Numbered from the stretch's first letter, positions 9,353 to 21,501 are shown. The stretch is DNA of 64,000 bases from Dehalococcoidales bacterium (GCA_030690265.1 JAUYHA010000177.1:124001-188000), one strand, 5' to 3'. Notes: a model not told the origin generated them from the letters alone. Made by a program: numbers and translations.

Positions 9353-9407
9353 CTATTCGTTAGCTTTTTAAGATATTGACCGCTTTACTAACCACCTTGT
9401 AGCTTCG

Positions 9408-9495
9408 GGAGGGGTGTCTGAGTGGTCTAAAGAGACGGTCTTGAAAACCGTTGTTGCGCAAGCAACCGTGGGTTCGAATCCCACCCCCTCCGCCA
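9408..9495 (+). tRNA. tRNA-Ser(UGA), CCA encoded
   Basis: GGAGGGG...ACGGT-CTTGAAA-ACCGT...long variable arm...GTGGGTTCGAATCCCAC-CCCCTCC-GCCA. Confidence 0.95.
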
Positions 9496-9574
9496 GATTT
9501 AACTAAATCAGCACCAAGAACGAATCTTTAAGCCTCTTGAAAACGAAGGCTTTTTATTTTATGCTAACGGATTG

Positions 9575-10318
9575 CTAACCAATTATTTTTGGCAGTCGTA
9601 CAACGAGAGACTTGCTAATATGGTCTATTTCCTCTAGAACCATATTTGAAAAGCGGAAAGCTCGAGTAGTCCAACTAGAATAGAATCCTGTCAAGCTATC
9701 CATCAAGGTACTCATCTGGAACTCTCCACGAAAGACTATGTATGGCCCCAAATGCTCGTCTTGACCAACTATACGAACAGGCCCACCTGGGTGGGCTACG
9801 GGGTCTCTTACTTTCTTTAAGCGAGTATGGTATTCGTGTAGGTTTTGTAGGGTTCCCTTCAGAGAAGTCTCAGAAGAATCGGGAGTAGGAAACTTACGAT
9901 ATATGCTTTTAGAGAGTTTTTCAAATTTAGAAATTAATCCTTGGGTCAGTACAGCCCAATAACTGAATTGATAGTCTAGCCACTCACCTTCGCTGACTGA
10001 GGATGGATTCTTTAAGTTCATCAAACTTAAGCAAACCGTTAGTCGATGTTTATGATATTCAACATCCATCAAATCGGTACAGATAGAGCGCCACTTTTGA
10101 AATTGTGGGTTCATACTAACAACTGTGGGCAAAAGAACAGAAGGTAGTTCACCTCTTGAACCAGCCTCAATAAACTCGTAAACATATTCGGGAGACAAAC
10201 GCATTAAATCAACAGCGGCCAGACCTGTTAAATGCTTCTTCAATTTTGAGAAATTGGGGGCGCTTCTGATTTTCACTGTTTTCATTCTCCTGTTTTCGGA
10301 TTGCCAACACTTCATCAA
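9575..10318 (-). CDS. Hypothetical protein
   Basis: 247-aa ORF without recognised motifs; lies between tRNA-Ser and an integrase remnant. Confidence 0.55.
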   Translation of the reverse strand: MMKCWQSENRRMKTVKIRSAPNFSKLKKHLTGLAAVDLMRLSPEYVYEFIEAGSRGELPSVLLPTVVSMNPQFQKWRSICTDLMDVEYHKHRLTVCLSLMNLKNPSSVSEGEWLDYQFSYWAVLTQGLISKFEKLSKSIYRKFPTPDSSETSLKGTLQNLHEYHTRLKKVRDPVAHPGGPVRIVGQDEHLGPYIVFRGEFQMSTLMDSLTGFYSSWTTRAFRFSNMVLEEIDHISKSLVVRLPKIIG

Positions 10319-10341
10319 ATCTTAGAGCTGCTGCTTACTAA

Positions 10342-10422
10342 GAGACCCGGGGTAACATAGATGTAAGTATGCAAGGCGATAGCTATATTACAATGACCTA
10401 GCCTTCCCTGAACTATTTTTGG
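10342..10422 (-). pseudogene. C-terminal tyrosine-integrase remnant
   Basis: Minus frame PKIVQGRLGHCNIAIALHTYIYVTPGL aligns to PKIVQERLGHSTIAVTLDTYFHVSPGL of the integrase at 8168-9352. Confidence 0.75.
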
Positions 10423-12032
10423 ACAGAGACCTCATTCAGCATAACGAGTCCCATCGGATTCAGGTTGTATCCCTTAACATAGGGCTTGACCAGGGTGTAA
10501 TTTTGCCCGAACCATAAGGGCACAGTGGCGGCATCATCAACCAGCTTTTGCTCGGCCTCCCGGTATAAGGCAAAGCTCAGCTCTTCATCCAGCTCCTTAC
10601 CGGCTCTCTCCAGCAGGGAATCTACCTCGGGGTTTCTATACTCGCCGTAGTTGTTTTCCGTTCCGCTGTGAAAGAGAATATCCAGGAAGTCCTGGGGGTG
10701 GGGATAGTCAGCCACCCAGCCGATGTCGAACATCTCGTCCTTTTCCTCTTTAAGGTAATAAAAGAATCTCTGCGGCTCCATCTGCCTCACCTTTACCTCT
10801 ACTCCCAGGTCCTGACGCCACTGGTAAACAATGGCTTCCAGCTCCTGCGAAATCTGTCCGCCCCAGCCGTAGGTGGTAATGGTGATGGGCGGCAGTTTAG
10901 ATACATCACCATACTTCGACTCTCTGATTAACTGCTTTGCTTTATTAACATCATAGTCCAGCCCCGCCAGATTCTCGTTGAAACCGGGTATTCCCGGCGG
11001 CAGGATGCCATCCGCCCGTTCAACCATATCCCTGAAGAGCAGGGAGACTACTTTATCTTTATCTACCGCCCGGGAGAAGGCACGGCGGATGTTAACATCA
11101 TCGAAGGGAGGCTTTGAAGCATTAAAACCGATATAGTAAAAGCTTAACTCCGGCGTCGTGACCAGCTCATCGTAAAAGGGACCGGCTCTATCGGTGACCT
11201 TATCAATATAGGCAACCGAAACAGAAGCGGCATCGATTTGACCCGTTTCATACATATTCATCGGCACTCCACCCCACAGCTGAAAGACGACAGAAGCAAG
11301 CTCCGCCACTTTGCCATAGTAAAGCTCGTTCCTCTCCAGAACCAGCCGGTTATTTTCATCCCATTCCTTCAGCCTGAAGGGACCGGTGCCATTGGGATTA
11401 TGCCACCACTCCCTTCCTGATTTCACATTATTACTGTCTACCACAAAGGCGGTGGAATAGGTCAGCTTGGACAAGAAGTAAGATTTGGGGGCATCTATAG
11501 TCACCTCAAGGGTATAATCATCAACAACCCTGATGCCGCTAATCTGCTTGCTTTTACCGCTTAATACTTTATCTACCCCGACAATATCACTCAGATAGGT
11601 GGGGGCAGTCGATGAGCCGGTAGCCGGGTCGGCCGCCCGGCCCCAGGAATATTCAAAGTCCCGAGCCGTAACTCCCCGTCCATCATGGAATTTGACATCC
11701 TTGCGTAAATAGAAGGTATAGGTTCTGCCGCCATTACTGATATCCCACCGCTCGGCTATATCCGGGGCCGGCTCCAGATGAGCATCAAGCCGCACCAGAC
11801 CGCTGAATAGCTGCACGATGTACTGGTGGGAGGTGGCATCACCGGAGATAGCCGGGTCAAGAGTATGCGGGTCAATACCATAAAGATTAAGGACTTCCCC
11901 TTCAACAGGGGTATCCACTTCAGTGGGAGTAAACGGTGATTTTCTTATTAGCTGGCAAGCACCTGACAGACTTAACAGTAGTAGTCCGCTTACCAGTACG
12001 GCTGAAAAAAGGCTGGATACTGATTTTTTCAT
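10413..12032 (-). CDS. ABC transporter peptide/oligopeptide substrate-binding lipoprotein (SBP family 5)
   Basis: MKKSVSSLFSAVLVSGLLLLSLSGACQ lipoprotein signal; EVLNLYGIDPHTLDPAISGD...YTFYLRKDVKFHDGRGVTARDFEYSW. Confidence 0.9.
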   Translation of the reverse strand: MKKSVSSLFSAVLVSGLLLLSLSGACQLIRKSPFTPTEVDTPVEGEVLNLYGIDPHTLDPAISGDATSHQYIVQLFSGLVRLDAHLEPAPDIAERWDISNGGRTYTFYLRKDVKFHDGRGVTARDFEYSWGRAADPATGSSTAPTYLSDIVGVDKVLSGKSKQISGIRVVDDYTLEVTIDAPKSYFLSKLTYSTAFVVDSNNVKSGREWWHNPNGTGPFRLKEWDENNRLVLERNELYYGKVAELASVVFQLWGGVPMNMYETGQIDAASVSVAYIDKVTDRAGPFYDELVTTPELSFYYIGFNASKPPFDDVNIRRAFSRAVDKDKVVSLLFRDMVERADGILPPGIPGFNENLAGLDYDVNKAKQLIRESKYGDVSKLPPITITTYGWGGQISQELEAIVYQWRQDLGVEVKVRQMEPQRFFYYLKEEKDEMFDIGWVADYPHPQDFLDILFHSGTENNYGEYRNPEVDSLLERAGKELDEELSFALYREAEQKLVDDAATVPLWFGQNYTLVKPYVKGYNLNPMGLVMLNEVSVQK

Positions 12033-12111
12033 CACTAATGAAGTATAATATAAGCTACTCATTGCTGGCAACTGAAATTGTCCTGATTCTACACCGAAAG
12101 GGAGGTGCCGA

Positions 12112-12531
12112 ATGGCAGAAACAAAATCAAGGATAATGACCAGAGGAGAAGACACTGAGGCTCTTCTCTTCAAGAACCGGGAGCAAGGCATCAGGCGGGC
12201 GGTAAAGTTGATTGACCCTGAAGCCGGCTTCGACAACAAATCAATAGACATGAGAGTTAACGAACTGCCTCCCGGAAGTCACAGCCAGAGCCACCGGGAG
12301 ACCAAGGAGCACATCATGTATATATTGAAAGGCAGTGGTTACAGTCTTATAGACGGCGAGAAATTTGAGTGGCAAGAGGGCGATGTTATGTACATTCCAC
12401 GCTGGGCGTGGCACCAGTATTTCAATACCAGTCCTGACCAGTATGCCCGATACCTGGTGGCAACAAACACCCCTATGGTGGTTAACCTCGGGCTTGACAA
12501 AAAGGAAAACTTCACAGGGAATAAGGATTAA
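12112..12531 (+). CDS. Cupin domain protein
   Basis: SHSQSHRETKEHIMYILKGSGYSLIDGEKFEWQEGDVMYIPRWAWHQYFN cupin motifs. Confidence 0.88.
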   Translation: MAETKSRIMTRGEDTEALLFKNREQGIRRAVKLIDPEAGFDNKSIDMRVNELPPGSHSQSHRETKEHIMYILKGSGYSLIDGEKFEWQEGDVMYIPRWAWHQYFNTSPDQYARYLVATNTPMVVNLGLDKKENFTGNKD

Positions 12532-13225
12532 CCTGCACCCCTGTCTCGTCGTCAAGGTCAACAATAGCCACCGCCCTGGACATAAGCGGCGAGCCGGAAT
12601 AGCAGGCTATCACCGGACCATTACCGACACAGCGAAAAGTGGGTAAGTGCCCCAGGGCAATATAGTCCCAGCTTGAAGAGGTGGCAATCTCTTGCTGAGT
12701 AATGTGGTAGCTCGGGAAGAGAGGATAACTATCACCGACATAGTAACCGTGAGCCACGGCAATATGCCATAGCCCTTTTCTCTGAGGCTGCGGTATGCCG
12801 GCCATCGGGGAAACATCGTGAATATAGGAATCGATGGATTTACCCCACACCGACATCCCAGGGCCGGGCAAGTTTATTACCTCGCCTCCCGGCGACCTGA
12901 AGATGGTAGCATTGGTACACCTGGACCAGAACTCATCCCTCTCATAAACGGAATCCGGGGTCAGGCAATCATGGTTCCCGGGCAGAATAAGCACAGGCAC
13001 TGATAAGCGCTGCAGCTGCTCCACCACAAAACTGACCAGACTATCATCAACCCAGTTATGGTCAAAAAAGTCTCCGGCAATGATGACCAGGTCCACGCCA
13101 AGCTTGATAGCCACATCAACCGTAGACTCCAGGTTGGGACAGTCCCGGTCATTAATTGATTCCAGATGTAAATCAGAGGTGTGCAATAATCGCCGCCTCG
13201 TTCGACTGTTATTTACCATTACCAA
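12512..13225 (-). CDS. Metallophosphoesterase (SbcD-like calcineurin fold), copy 1
   Basis: LLHTSDLHLE, IIAGDFFD, LPGNHDCL, HIAVAHG, ALGHLPTF motifs. Confidence 0.88.
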   Translation of the reverse strand: MVMVNNSRTRRRLLHTSDLHLESINDRDCPNLESTVDVAIKLGVDLVIIAGDFFDHNWVDDSLVSFVVEQLQRLSVPVLILPGNHDCLTPDSVYERDEFWSRCTNATIFRSPGGEVINLPGPGMSVWGKSIDSYIHDVSPMAGIPQPQRKGLWHIAVAHGYYVGDSYPLFPSYHITQQEIATSSSWDYIALGHLPTFRCVGNGPVIACYSGSPLMSRAVAIVDLDDETGVQVNPYSL

Positions 13226-13310
13226 AGCTCCCCGCTATTTCTCAACAGGTCTCCAAAGGAGCACCTGTAAAGTATATACCGATTTTCATTGCTAAACCAG
13301 CTTGGTTATT

Positions 13311-14012
13311 TCATATAGAATAGGGAGTAACCTGCACCCCGGCCTCGTCATCAAGCTCAACAATAGCCACCGTGCCATACTGGATGGGCGAGCCACTGTA
13401 ATAAGCCTTCACCGGCTCAACGCTGACAGAGTGAAAAGTGGGTAAGTGCCCCAGGGCGATATAGTCCCAACCCGGGGTAGCGATTTCCTCCCGGGTGATG
13501 TGGTAACTGGGAGAAAAGGGATAACCCCCACCGACATAGTAACCGTGGGCCACGGCAATATGCCACAGCCCATTCCTTTCAGGCTGCGGTATGCCAGCCA
13601 GAGGAAAAACTTCGCTTTCACCGTCAATAGATTTCCCCCACACCGATACCCCCAGGCCCGGCAAATCTATCACCTCACCGAGCGGTGACCTGAAAATTCG
13701 AGTATTTGAGCAGTTTGCCCAGAGCTCGTCCCTCTCATAAACGGAGTTCGGGGTCAGGCAATCATGGTTCCCGGGCAGGATAAGCACAGGCGCTGATAAG
13801 CGCCGCAGCTGCTCCACCACAAAGACGACCAGGCTGTCATCAACCCGGCTACGGTCAAAGAGGTCTCCGGCAATAATGACCAGGTCCACATCAAGCCTGA
13901 TAGCCAGATTGACCGTAGCCTCCAGGTTGGAACAGTCCCCGTCATCAATTGATACCAGATGCAAATCAGAGGTATGTAATAACCGCCGCCTCGTTCGCTT
14001 GCTTTCTGCCAT
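13311..14012 (-). CDS. Metallophosphoesterase (SbcD-like), copy 2, tandem paralog
   Basis: Extensively similar to 12512..13225 (LLHTSDLHLVSIDDGDCSNLEATVNLAIRLDVDLVIIAGDLFDRS). Confidence 0.88.
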   Translation of the reverse strand: MAESKRTRRRLLHTSDLHLVSIDDGDCSNLEATVNLAIRLDVDLVIIAGDLFDRSRVDDSLVVFVVEQLRRLSAPVLILPGNHDCLTPNSVYERDELWANCSNTRIFRSPLGEVIDLPGLGVSVWGKSIDGESEVFPLAGIPQPERNGLWHIAVAHGYYVGGGYPFSPSYHITREEIATPGWDYIALGHLPTFHSVSVEPVKAYYSGSPIQYGTVAIVELDDEAGVQVTPYSI

Positions 14013-14725
14013 TACTGAAACTCTCCGCTGTCTTTAAACAAGCCTTCCCTTTTCAGGCTCAGGAATTTTTTGTTGCCGATAATGATATGGTCCAGAACAT
14101 CTATACCTATAATCTCCCCCGCCCGGGCTAACCTTCCGGTCAGACCGATATCATCTTCTGAAGGCTTCGGGTCACCCGACGGGTGGTTATGCACAAAAAT
14201 AACCGAGGCGGCGCTGGCTGATATCGCCTCTTTGAACACCTCTCTGGGATGAACGATACTGCTGTCCAGACTGCCCATGGAAACTTCAGCTGTTTTTATC
14301 AGCTGCCCCCGGGTATCCAGTAAAATCACCAGGAAATACTCCTTCTTTTTACCTTCCAACCTTTTCCCAACCAGGCTCATCACCTGGTCAGGGGTCTTAA
14401 CCAGGAACGGCTTTTTATCAAGTTCCTGATAGCCCTCCACCCGGTTCGCCAGCTCAAAAGCCGCCTTAATCTGAGATGCCTTGGCAGGCCCAATCCCTTT
14501 CACCAGGGAGAGTTCCTCCAGCGAAGCGCCGGCTATCCCCTTAAGACTGCCAAACTGGCTAAGCAGCCTCTGTGCCGTCACCATCACTGACTCGCCGGCA
14601 ATCCCGCGGCCCAGAATTAAAGCTAAAACTTCCGGCCCGGATAAGGCTTCCACCCCGAATTTCTGAAGCCTCTCCCTGGGTCTTTCGGAAACAGGCAAAT
14701 CGTGGATGGTAAATGACCTCTTCAC
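14012..14725 (-). CDS. radC: DNA repair protein RadC/JAB-domain protein
   Basis: IHDLPVSERPRERLQKFGVEALSGPEVLALILGRG...VFKEAISASAASVIFVHNHPSGDPKPSEDDIGLT. Confidence 0.95.
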   Translation of the reverse strand: MKRSFTIHDLPVSERPRERLQKFGVEALSGPEVLALILGRGIAGESVMVTAQRLLSQFGSLKGIAGASLEELSLVKGIGPAKASQIKAAFELANRVEGYQELDKKPFLVKTPDQVMSLVGKRLEGKKKEYFLVILLDTRGQLIKTAEVSMGSLDSSIVHPREVFKEAISASAASVIFVHNHPSGDPKPSEDDIGLTGRLARAGEIIGIDVLDHIIIGNKKFLSLKREGLFKDSGEFQ

Positions 14726-14728
14726 AAG

Positions 14729-15946
14729 CTATATCCCCACCCTTTGAGCCGTCAGTTCTGAATCTAAAAGAAGCCGGCTAACCAGCCTTAACACCTCAAC
14801 CGGAGAAGGTGGCATCGCCGTTGTTTGCCTGGTTTCCCCAAAGCGTTTGGCGGCATACTCCCGCCATAAGCTATTCAAACCATCCATATTGAAGCCATAA
14901 ACTTTTCCCAGGGCGGCATCATAGCTATTACCCTGGCTGAAGGTAGTCAACAGCTCAAGCATCTTACCCTGCCCGTAAGTAGTGGCGAGAAACTCCACCA
15001 GACTGTAGCTCTGAGCGTAAGCGAGGTAAGATTCCTCAGGATTAGCCGAAAAGGGGCTGGACAGGCTGCGCACCGACAAAAGGCTATCTCTATTTATCGC
15101 CCCCTTGAGAAGATTGACATAGCCGGCTTCCAGAATTCCCTCGTTATACATAGCTAAACCTTCAGTAAGCCACACTGGCAAATCGCCGTAGGGACTAGCG
15201 GTCATCTGGTGAACAACCAGGTGAGTTAGCTCATGGCTGATTGTCCTCCTACCCCAGGAGAGTTCATTCGGGGCTATGCCAATAGCTATAATACCGTATC
15301 GGGTAAAGGTTACCCCACCCGTCCACTCCTGCGGAAAAATCATAGCACCCTGTAAATCCTGGCTGCTTTTATAGATATACAGTCTGACCGGCTCCAGCGG
15401 ATAGGCACCGGTAGCCTCAGACAGATGCTCCAGGGCTTGCTCGGCAGCAGACATTAGCTCCTCGGCAAAGGCTTGATTGCCTTCATACCAGTATATGGTT
15501 ACTTTGTCCCTGGTCAGGCTGTTCCAGGAATAGCGATTATCATCAAAGTAGACTCTGGTTGGAGCGGACTCCACTTTAGCACCACCGGCATCTTGCACCG
15601 TCCACCAGTATTCCAGGCCGGTTCCCGGGGGAATTCCGCCTGTTCTCCTCATATCCCAGTCCCACTGAACATCAAGAGTAGTATCGGGCATAAATTCAAT
15701 AGATGCCTCGCTGGTCACCTGAGCATAGCTTTCCCGGTCAACAGTGTAGTGCAGGCGGATGTCAGTAATAGGAGCATCGCTCCGGGCCGACAAACGGAAG
15801 TTAAGCTTGAAAGGGAACTCCGCCTCAACCGAGCTATCCAGTATTGCCAAGTCACCCTGCCCCTGTACCCGGCCCGGGCCAAATACCAGGAAAAGGGCCA
15901 TAATCAGAATTATAACAAGAGCTAATAAAGCGGCCTTTTTAATCAC
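14729..15946 (-). CDS. Peptidase MA-like (HExxH) secreted protein
   Basis: N-terminal signal/TM; RRTISHELTHLVVHQM...PVWLTEGLAMYNEG. Confidence 0.8.
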   Translation of the reverse strand: MIKKAALLALVIILIMALFLVFGPGRVQGQGDLAILDSSVEAEFPFKLNFRLSARSDAPITDIRLHYTVDRESYAQVTSEASIEFMPDTTLDVQWDWDMRRTGGIPPGTGLEYWWTVQDAGGAKVESAPTRVYFDDNRYSWNSLTRDKVTIYWYEGNQAFAEELMSAAEQALEHLSEATGAYPLEPVRLYIYKSSQDLQGAMIFPQEWTGGVTFTRYGIIAIGIAPNELSWGRRTISHELTHLVVHQMTASPYGDLPVWLTEGLAMYNEGILEAGYVNLLKGAINRDSLLSVRSLSSPFSANPEESYLAYAQSYSLVEFLATTYGQGKMLELLTTFSQGNSYDAALGKVYGFNMDGLNSLWREYAAKRFGETRQTTAMPPSPVEVLRLVSRLLLDSELTAQRVGI

Positions 15947-17059
15947 TCTTCTTTACCAACTATTGACCTGAGATAAGCCGTTATGAAACCGTCCAGCTCT
16001 CCATCCAGCACCGCCTCAGTATTGCTCGTCTCGTAATCAGTCCTGTGGTCTTTGACCATTTTATAGGGATGGAGGACATAACTTCTTATCTGGTTACCCC
16101 AGCCGGCGGAGATACGCTCTCCCTTAAGCCTGGCTCTCTCTTCGGTTCTCTTAGCCAGCTCTAACTTCAGCAGGCGGGACTGAAGAATCCTGAAGGCAAT
16201 ATCCTTGTTCTGGTGCTGGGAACGCTCGCTCTGACAGGTAACCGCTATTTTTGTGGGCAGATGGGTTATCCGGACGGCACTGCTTGTCTTCTGCATATGC
16301 TGTCCGCCCGGTCCGCTCGACTTGAATGTCTCTATTTTAAGGTCTTCCGGCTCTATCCTGACATCAACCTCACCTTCAGCTTCAGGCAGAACTTCTACCA
16401 GAACAAAAGAGGTATGCCTGGCATGGTCAGCATCAAAGGGAGAAAGACGAACCAGCCGGTGGACGCCGTGCTCCGATTTCAAATAGCCGAAGGCATAATC
16501 GCCATCAATCCTGATGGTAGCGCTCTTCATCCCCACCGCATCACCCGGGGAGGTATCCAGTATCTCTGCCTGATAGCCGCGGCGCTCAGCCCAGCGAAGG
16601 TACATCCTCAGCAGCATCTCAGCCCAATCCTGGGATTCGGTGCCTCCGGCACCGGCATGAATAGCCAGAATAGCATTTTTGGCATCATACTCGCTGCCAA
16701 AAGCCAGCTCCAACTCCAGCCCGTCAAGACGGGAAACCATATCATCTACTTCACCCTCAATCTCCTGCCGGATTGAGGCATCCTCCTCGGCTAGAGAAAT
16801 TAGCTCGGTAATATCAGCCACCTCTTTCTCCAGACCCCGCCACCTCTCAACCACCTTTTTATACCCGGCTAAACGGCGCATCACACCCTGAGCTTCAGCC
16901 GGATCCGACCAGAAATCCGGCTGGGATGTCTGCTTCTCCAGGCTGTCTATTTCCTTTCCCTTGCCAGCGATATCAAAGGTGCACCAGCGCCATAGAAATT
17001 CTAGCCCGCAAGTCCTCTAGTTTTTCTCTTATTTCCTCCACCTGTCCTTCCCCCTCCAT
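15943..17059 (-). CDS. prfB: Peptide chain release factor 2, programmed +1 frameshift at CTT-TGA (16978-16973)
   Basis: Frame 0: MEGEGQVEEIREKLEDLRARISMALVHL-TGA; +1 frame: DIAGKGKEIDSLEKQTSQPDFWSDPAEAQGVMRRLAGYKK..., with the RF2 GGQ motif SSGPGGQHMQKTSSAVRITHLPT. Confidence 0.95.
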
Positions 17060-17103
17060 AAATTTTCTTTCATTCTATAATAGTTTCTCAAAACAGCCTG
17101 ACC

Positions 17104-17793
17104 TTATACCATAACACCTTTCCGATGTTCCAGGTTTCCGGTAGAGGCAAGGTGAGCCAGACGGGTGGGCTCCGGTAAACGGTAACCGCGTGAGCACTCC
17201 ATAACCCAGTGAACAGCGCTTTGCAGGCTAATTTTATGACCTGGAGAAACATAAACCGGTTTTACTCCGGGTCTCGTGCGAAGTGCCGCCCCTATAACCT
17301 CACCACCATCCGTTAGCTCGGCATAGCTGCCTGCCTCTACTCCGGGTTCTTCATAACTGCCGCAGAGCAGGGATTTAGCACAGCCGATTGTCGGCGTATC
17401 CAGGAAAAGCCCCAGATGGCAGGCAAGACCAAACCGCCGGGGGTGGGCAAGCCCCTGACCATCGACCAGGAACAGGTCAGGAGTAATGACCAGCCTCTCA
17501 CAGGCAACCAGGATAAGCGGTGCTTCACGGAAGGAGAGAAGACCGGGAATATAAGGAAAATCAAGCCCGCCCTCGACTACCTGCGTCTCCACCAACTCAA
17601 GTTCGGGATAGCTCAGTACAACCACTGCCCCTCTAGCCATCTCTCTTGCTCGCCACACTGACATATCAACGCCGGCTATGAAGCGGGGAGCAATAACTTC
17701 GTTATTTCTGGAGGCCCGGGGGGCTAACTGTCGTTGTATCTCTACAGCCTGAGAGGGAGTAAGCCGCCAGCTGTGCCAGCTTTTTACCTTCAT
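17104..17793 (-). CDS. nfi: Endonuclease V (deoxyinosine 3'-endonuclease)
   Basis: FIAGVDMSVWRAREMARGAVVVLSYPELELVE...YIPGLLSFREAPLIL...FLVDGQGLAHPRRFGLACHLGL. Confidence 0.93.
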   Translation of the reverse strand: MKVKSWHSWRLTPSQAVEIQRQLAPRASRNNEVIAPRFIAGVDMSVWRAREMARGAVVVLSYPELELVETQVVEGGLDFPYIPGLLSFREAPLILVACERLVITPDLFLVDGQGLAHPRRFGLACHLGLFLDTPTIGCAKSLLCGSYEEPGVEAGSYAELTDGGEVIGAALRTRPGVKPVYVSPGHKISLQSAVHWVMECSRGYRLPEPTRLAHLASTGNLEHRKGVMV

Positions 17794-17851
17794 TCTCTGA
17801 TTATAGCCTTTAGAGAATCTTTTGGCAACTTACTGGAACCCTGTCCAAATG

Positions 17852-17880
17852 TTGCCATAGTTTAGTTAAGGTGGTATAAT
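17852..17880 (+). promoter_or_regulatory. Sigma70-type promoter of pyr operon
   Basis: TTGCCA-N17-TATAAT. Confidence 0.65.
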
Positions 17881-17919
17881 AAATTATTACCAACAAAAGC
17901 TTATAATAACCTTTAAGTT

Positions 17920-20019
<2,100 letters not shown>

Positions 20020-20031
<12 letters not shown>

Positions 20032-20164
20032 CAATGTCATTCTGAGGAGTGAACTCGTTCCGATAAGTCAGAGTGAACCGAAGGTGAACGACGAAGAATC
20101 CGTAGTCAGGGAACGGATTCTTCGCTTCGCTCAGAATGACACTAAGGCGTTGCTAAACGACCTC
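20020..20164. repeat. MITE-like repeat family A, copy 1 (145 bp, terminal inverted repeats)
   Basis: GAGGGTGTTTAACAATG ... CGTTGCTAAACGACCTC; about 142/145 identical to the reverse complement of 26150-26294. Confidence 0.85.
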
Positions 20165-20172
20165 GAAGAACA

Positions 20173-21501
20173 ATGAAGCCTTTACTTATTCGGAGTGGTC
20201 ATATCATTGACCCCGGCCAGAAGATAGACGAGGTAGGCAGTCTGCTAATCACTGAGGGGAAAATCGCCTGGCTGGGCAAAGGAAAAGAAGCACCCTCCAT
20301 CGACTATGATATTCTCAATGCTGAAGGACTGGTTGTCTCCCCCGGATTTATTGACCTGCACTGCCACTTGAGACAACCCGGCTTTGAGGGGAAAGAAACA
20401 ATTGCCACCGGGAGCCGGGCTGCCGCTAAGGGAGGCTTTACCACTATCTGCTGCATGCCAAATACCAATCCCCCTCTGGATACTGGAGACACGATAGAGT
20501 ATGTGAAAAGAGAAGCGGCTAAAGATGCTGTTATCCGTGTGCTGCCGGTAGGCTGTATCTCAAAAGGCAGAAAAGGACAGGAACTAGCCCCCTTATCAGA
20601 GCTGGCTCTGGCAGGAGCAGTCGGCTTCAGTGATGACGGGGACCCGGTAATGGATTCGGAGCTTGTGCGCCGGGCGCTGGAGTACAGCCGGAGCTCGGGC
20701 TTACCGGTTATTGACCACTGTGAAGATACCACCCTTGCCGATGGCGGACTAATGAATGAAGGCAGAGTATCAGCCCAGCTCGGACTCCGGGGCATCCCGG
20801 CTGCCGCCGAGGAAAATATGGTGGCCCGCCACCTCGCCTTAGCCCGCTCCACCGGAGGCAGACTTCACATTGCACATGTCAGCACCGAAGGCTCGGTTAA
20901 CCTTATCCGCCAGGCTAAGGCAGAAGGCATCCGGGTCACTGCCGAGGTTACCCCTCACCACCTCACCCTGACCGAAGAAAAAGTAGCTCAGTGCGGCACC
21001 AGTGCCAAGGTAAATCCCCCCTTGAGAACCGAAAAGGACATCCGCTCCCTGATTAAGGGGCTTAAAGACAATGTCATTGATGTTATCGCTACCGACCATG
21101 CACCCCACACGGAAGCTGAGAAGCAGACTGAGTTTGCCCTGGCTCCTTTCGGCATCAGCGGCTTTGAAACTGCCCTGGGCAGCCTGATGGCGCTGGTGCA
21201 TAATGGAGAGCTGACCCTGATTACCCTCATTTCCAAACTGACCTGCCAGCCAGCCGGAATTATCGGTGATAAATACGGTAGACTCGGCACCCTGGCTGTT
21301 GGCGCCCCGGCTGATGTTACCATCTTCGACCCCGATAAAGACTGGCTGGTTGATACGGCTACTTTTCTCTCCAAAGGTAAAAATACTCCTCTAGCCGGCT
21401 CTACTCTCAAAGGCAGGGTAATGGCAACCATATCCCGGGGAAAGCCAGTCTATAAGGACGATTCAATTAAAATTGAGACGAAGCAAAAAATAAATGTCTA
21501 A
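20173..21501 (+). CDS. pyrC: Dihydroorotase
   Basis: PGFIDLHCHLRQPGFEGKETIATGSRAAAKGGFTTICCMPNT...VIATDHAPHTEAEK. Confidence 0.96.
   Translation: MKPLLIRSGHIIDPGQKIDEVGSLLITEGKIAWLGKGKEAPSIDYDILNAEGLVVSPGFIDLHCHLRQPGFEGKETIATGSRAAAKGGFTTICCMPNTNPPLDTGDTIEYVKREAAKDAVIRVLPVGCISKGRKGQELAPLSELALAGAVGFSDDGDPVMDSELVRRALEYSRSSGLPVIDHCEDTTLADGGLMNEGRVSAQLGLRGIPAAAEENMVARHLALARSTGGRLHIAHVSTEGSVNLIRQAKAEGIRVTAEVTPHHLTLTEEKVAQCGTSAKVNPPLRTEKDIRSLIKGLKDNVIDVIATDHAPHTEAEKQTEFALAPFGISGFETALGSLMALVHNGELTLITLISKLTCQPAGIIGDKYGRLGTLAVGAPADVTIFDPDKDWLVDTATFLSKGKNTPLAGSTLKGRVMATISRGKPVYKDDSIKIETKQKINV

Noticed and set aside
15473-15925. Antisense ORFs in the peptidase, prfB, tuf and ribosomal genes
   Set aside because: They lie opposite strong coding sequences and reflect codon bias rather than genes.
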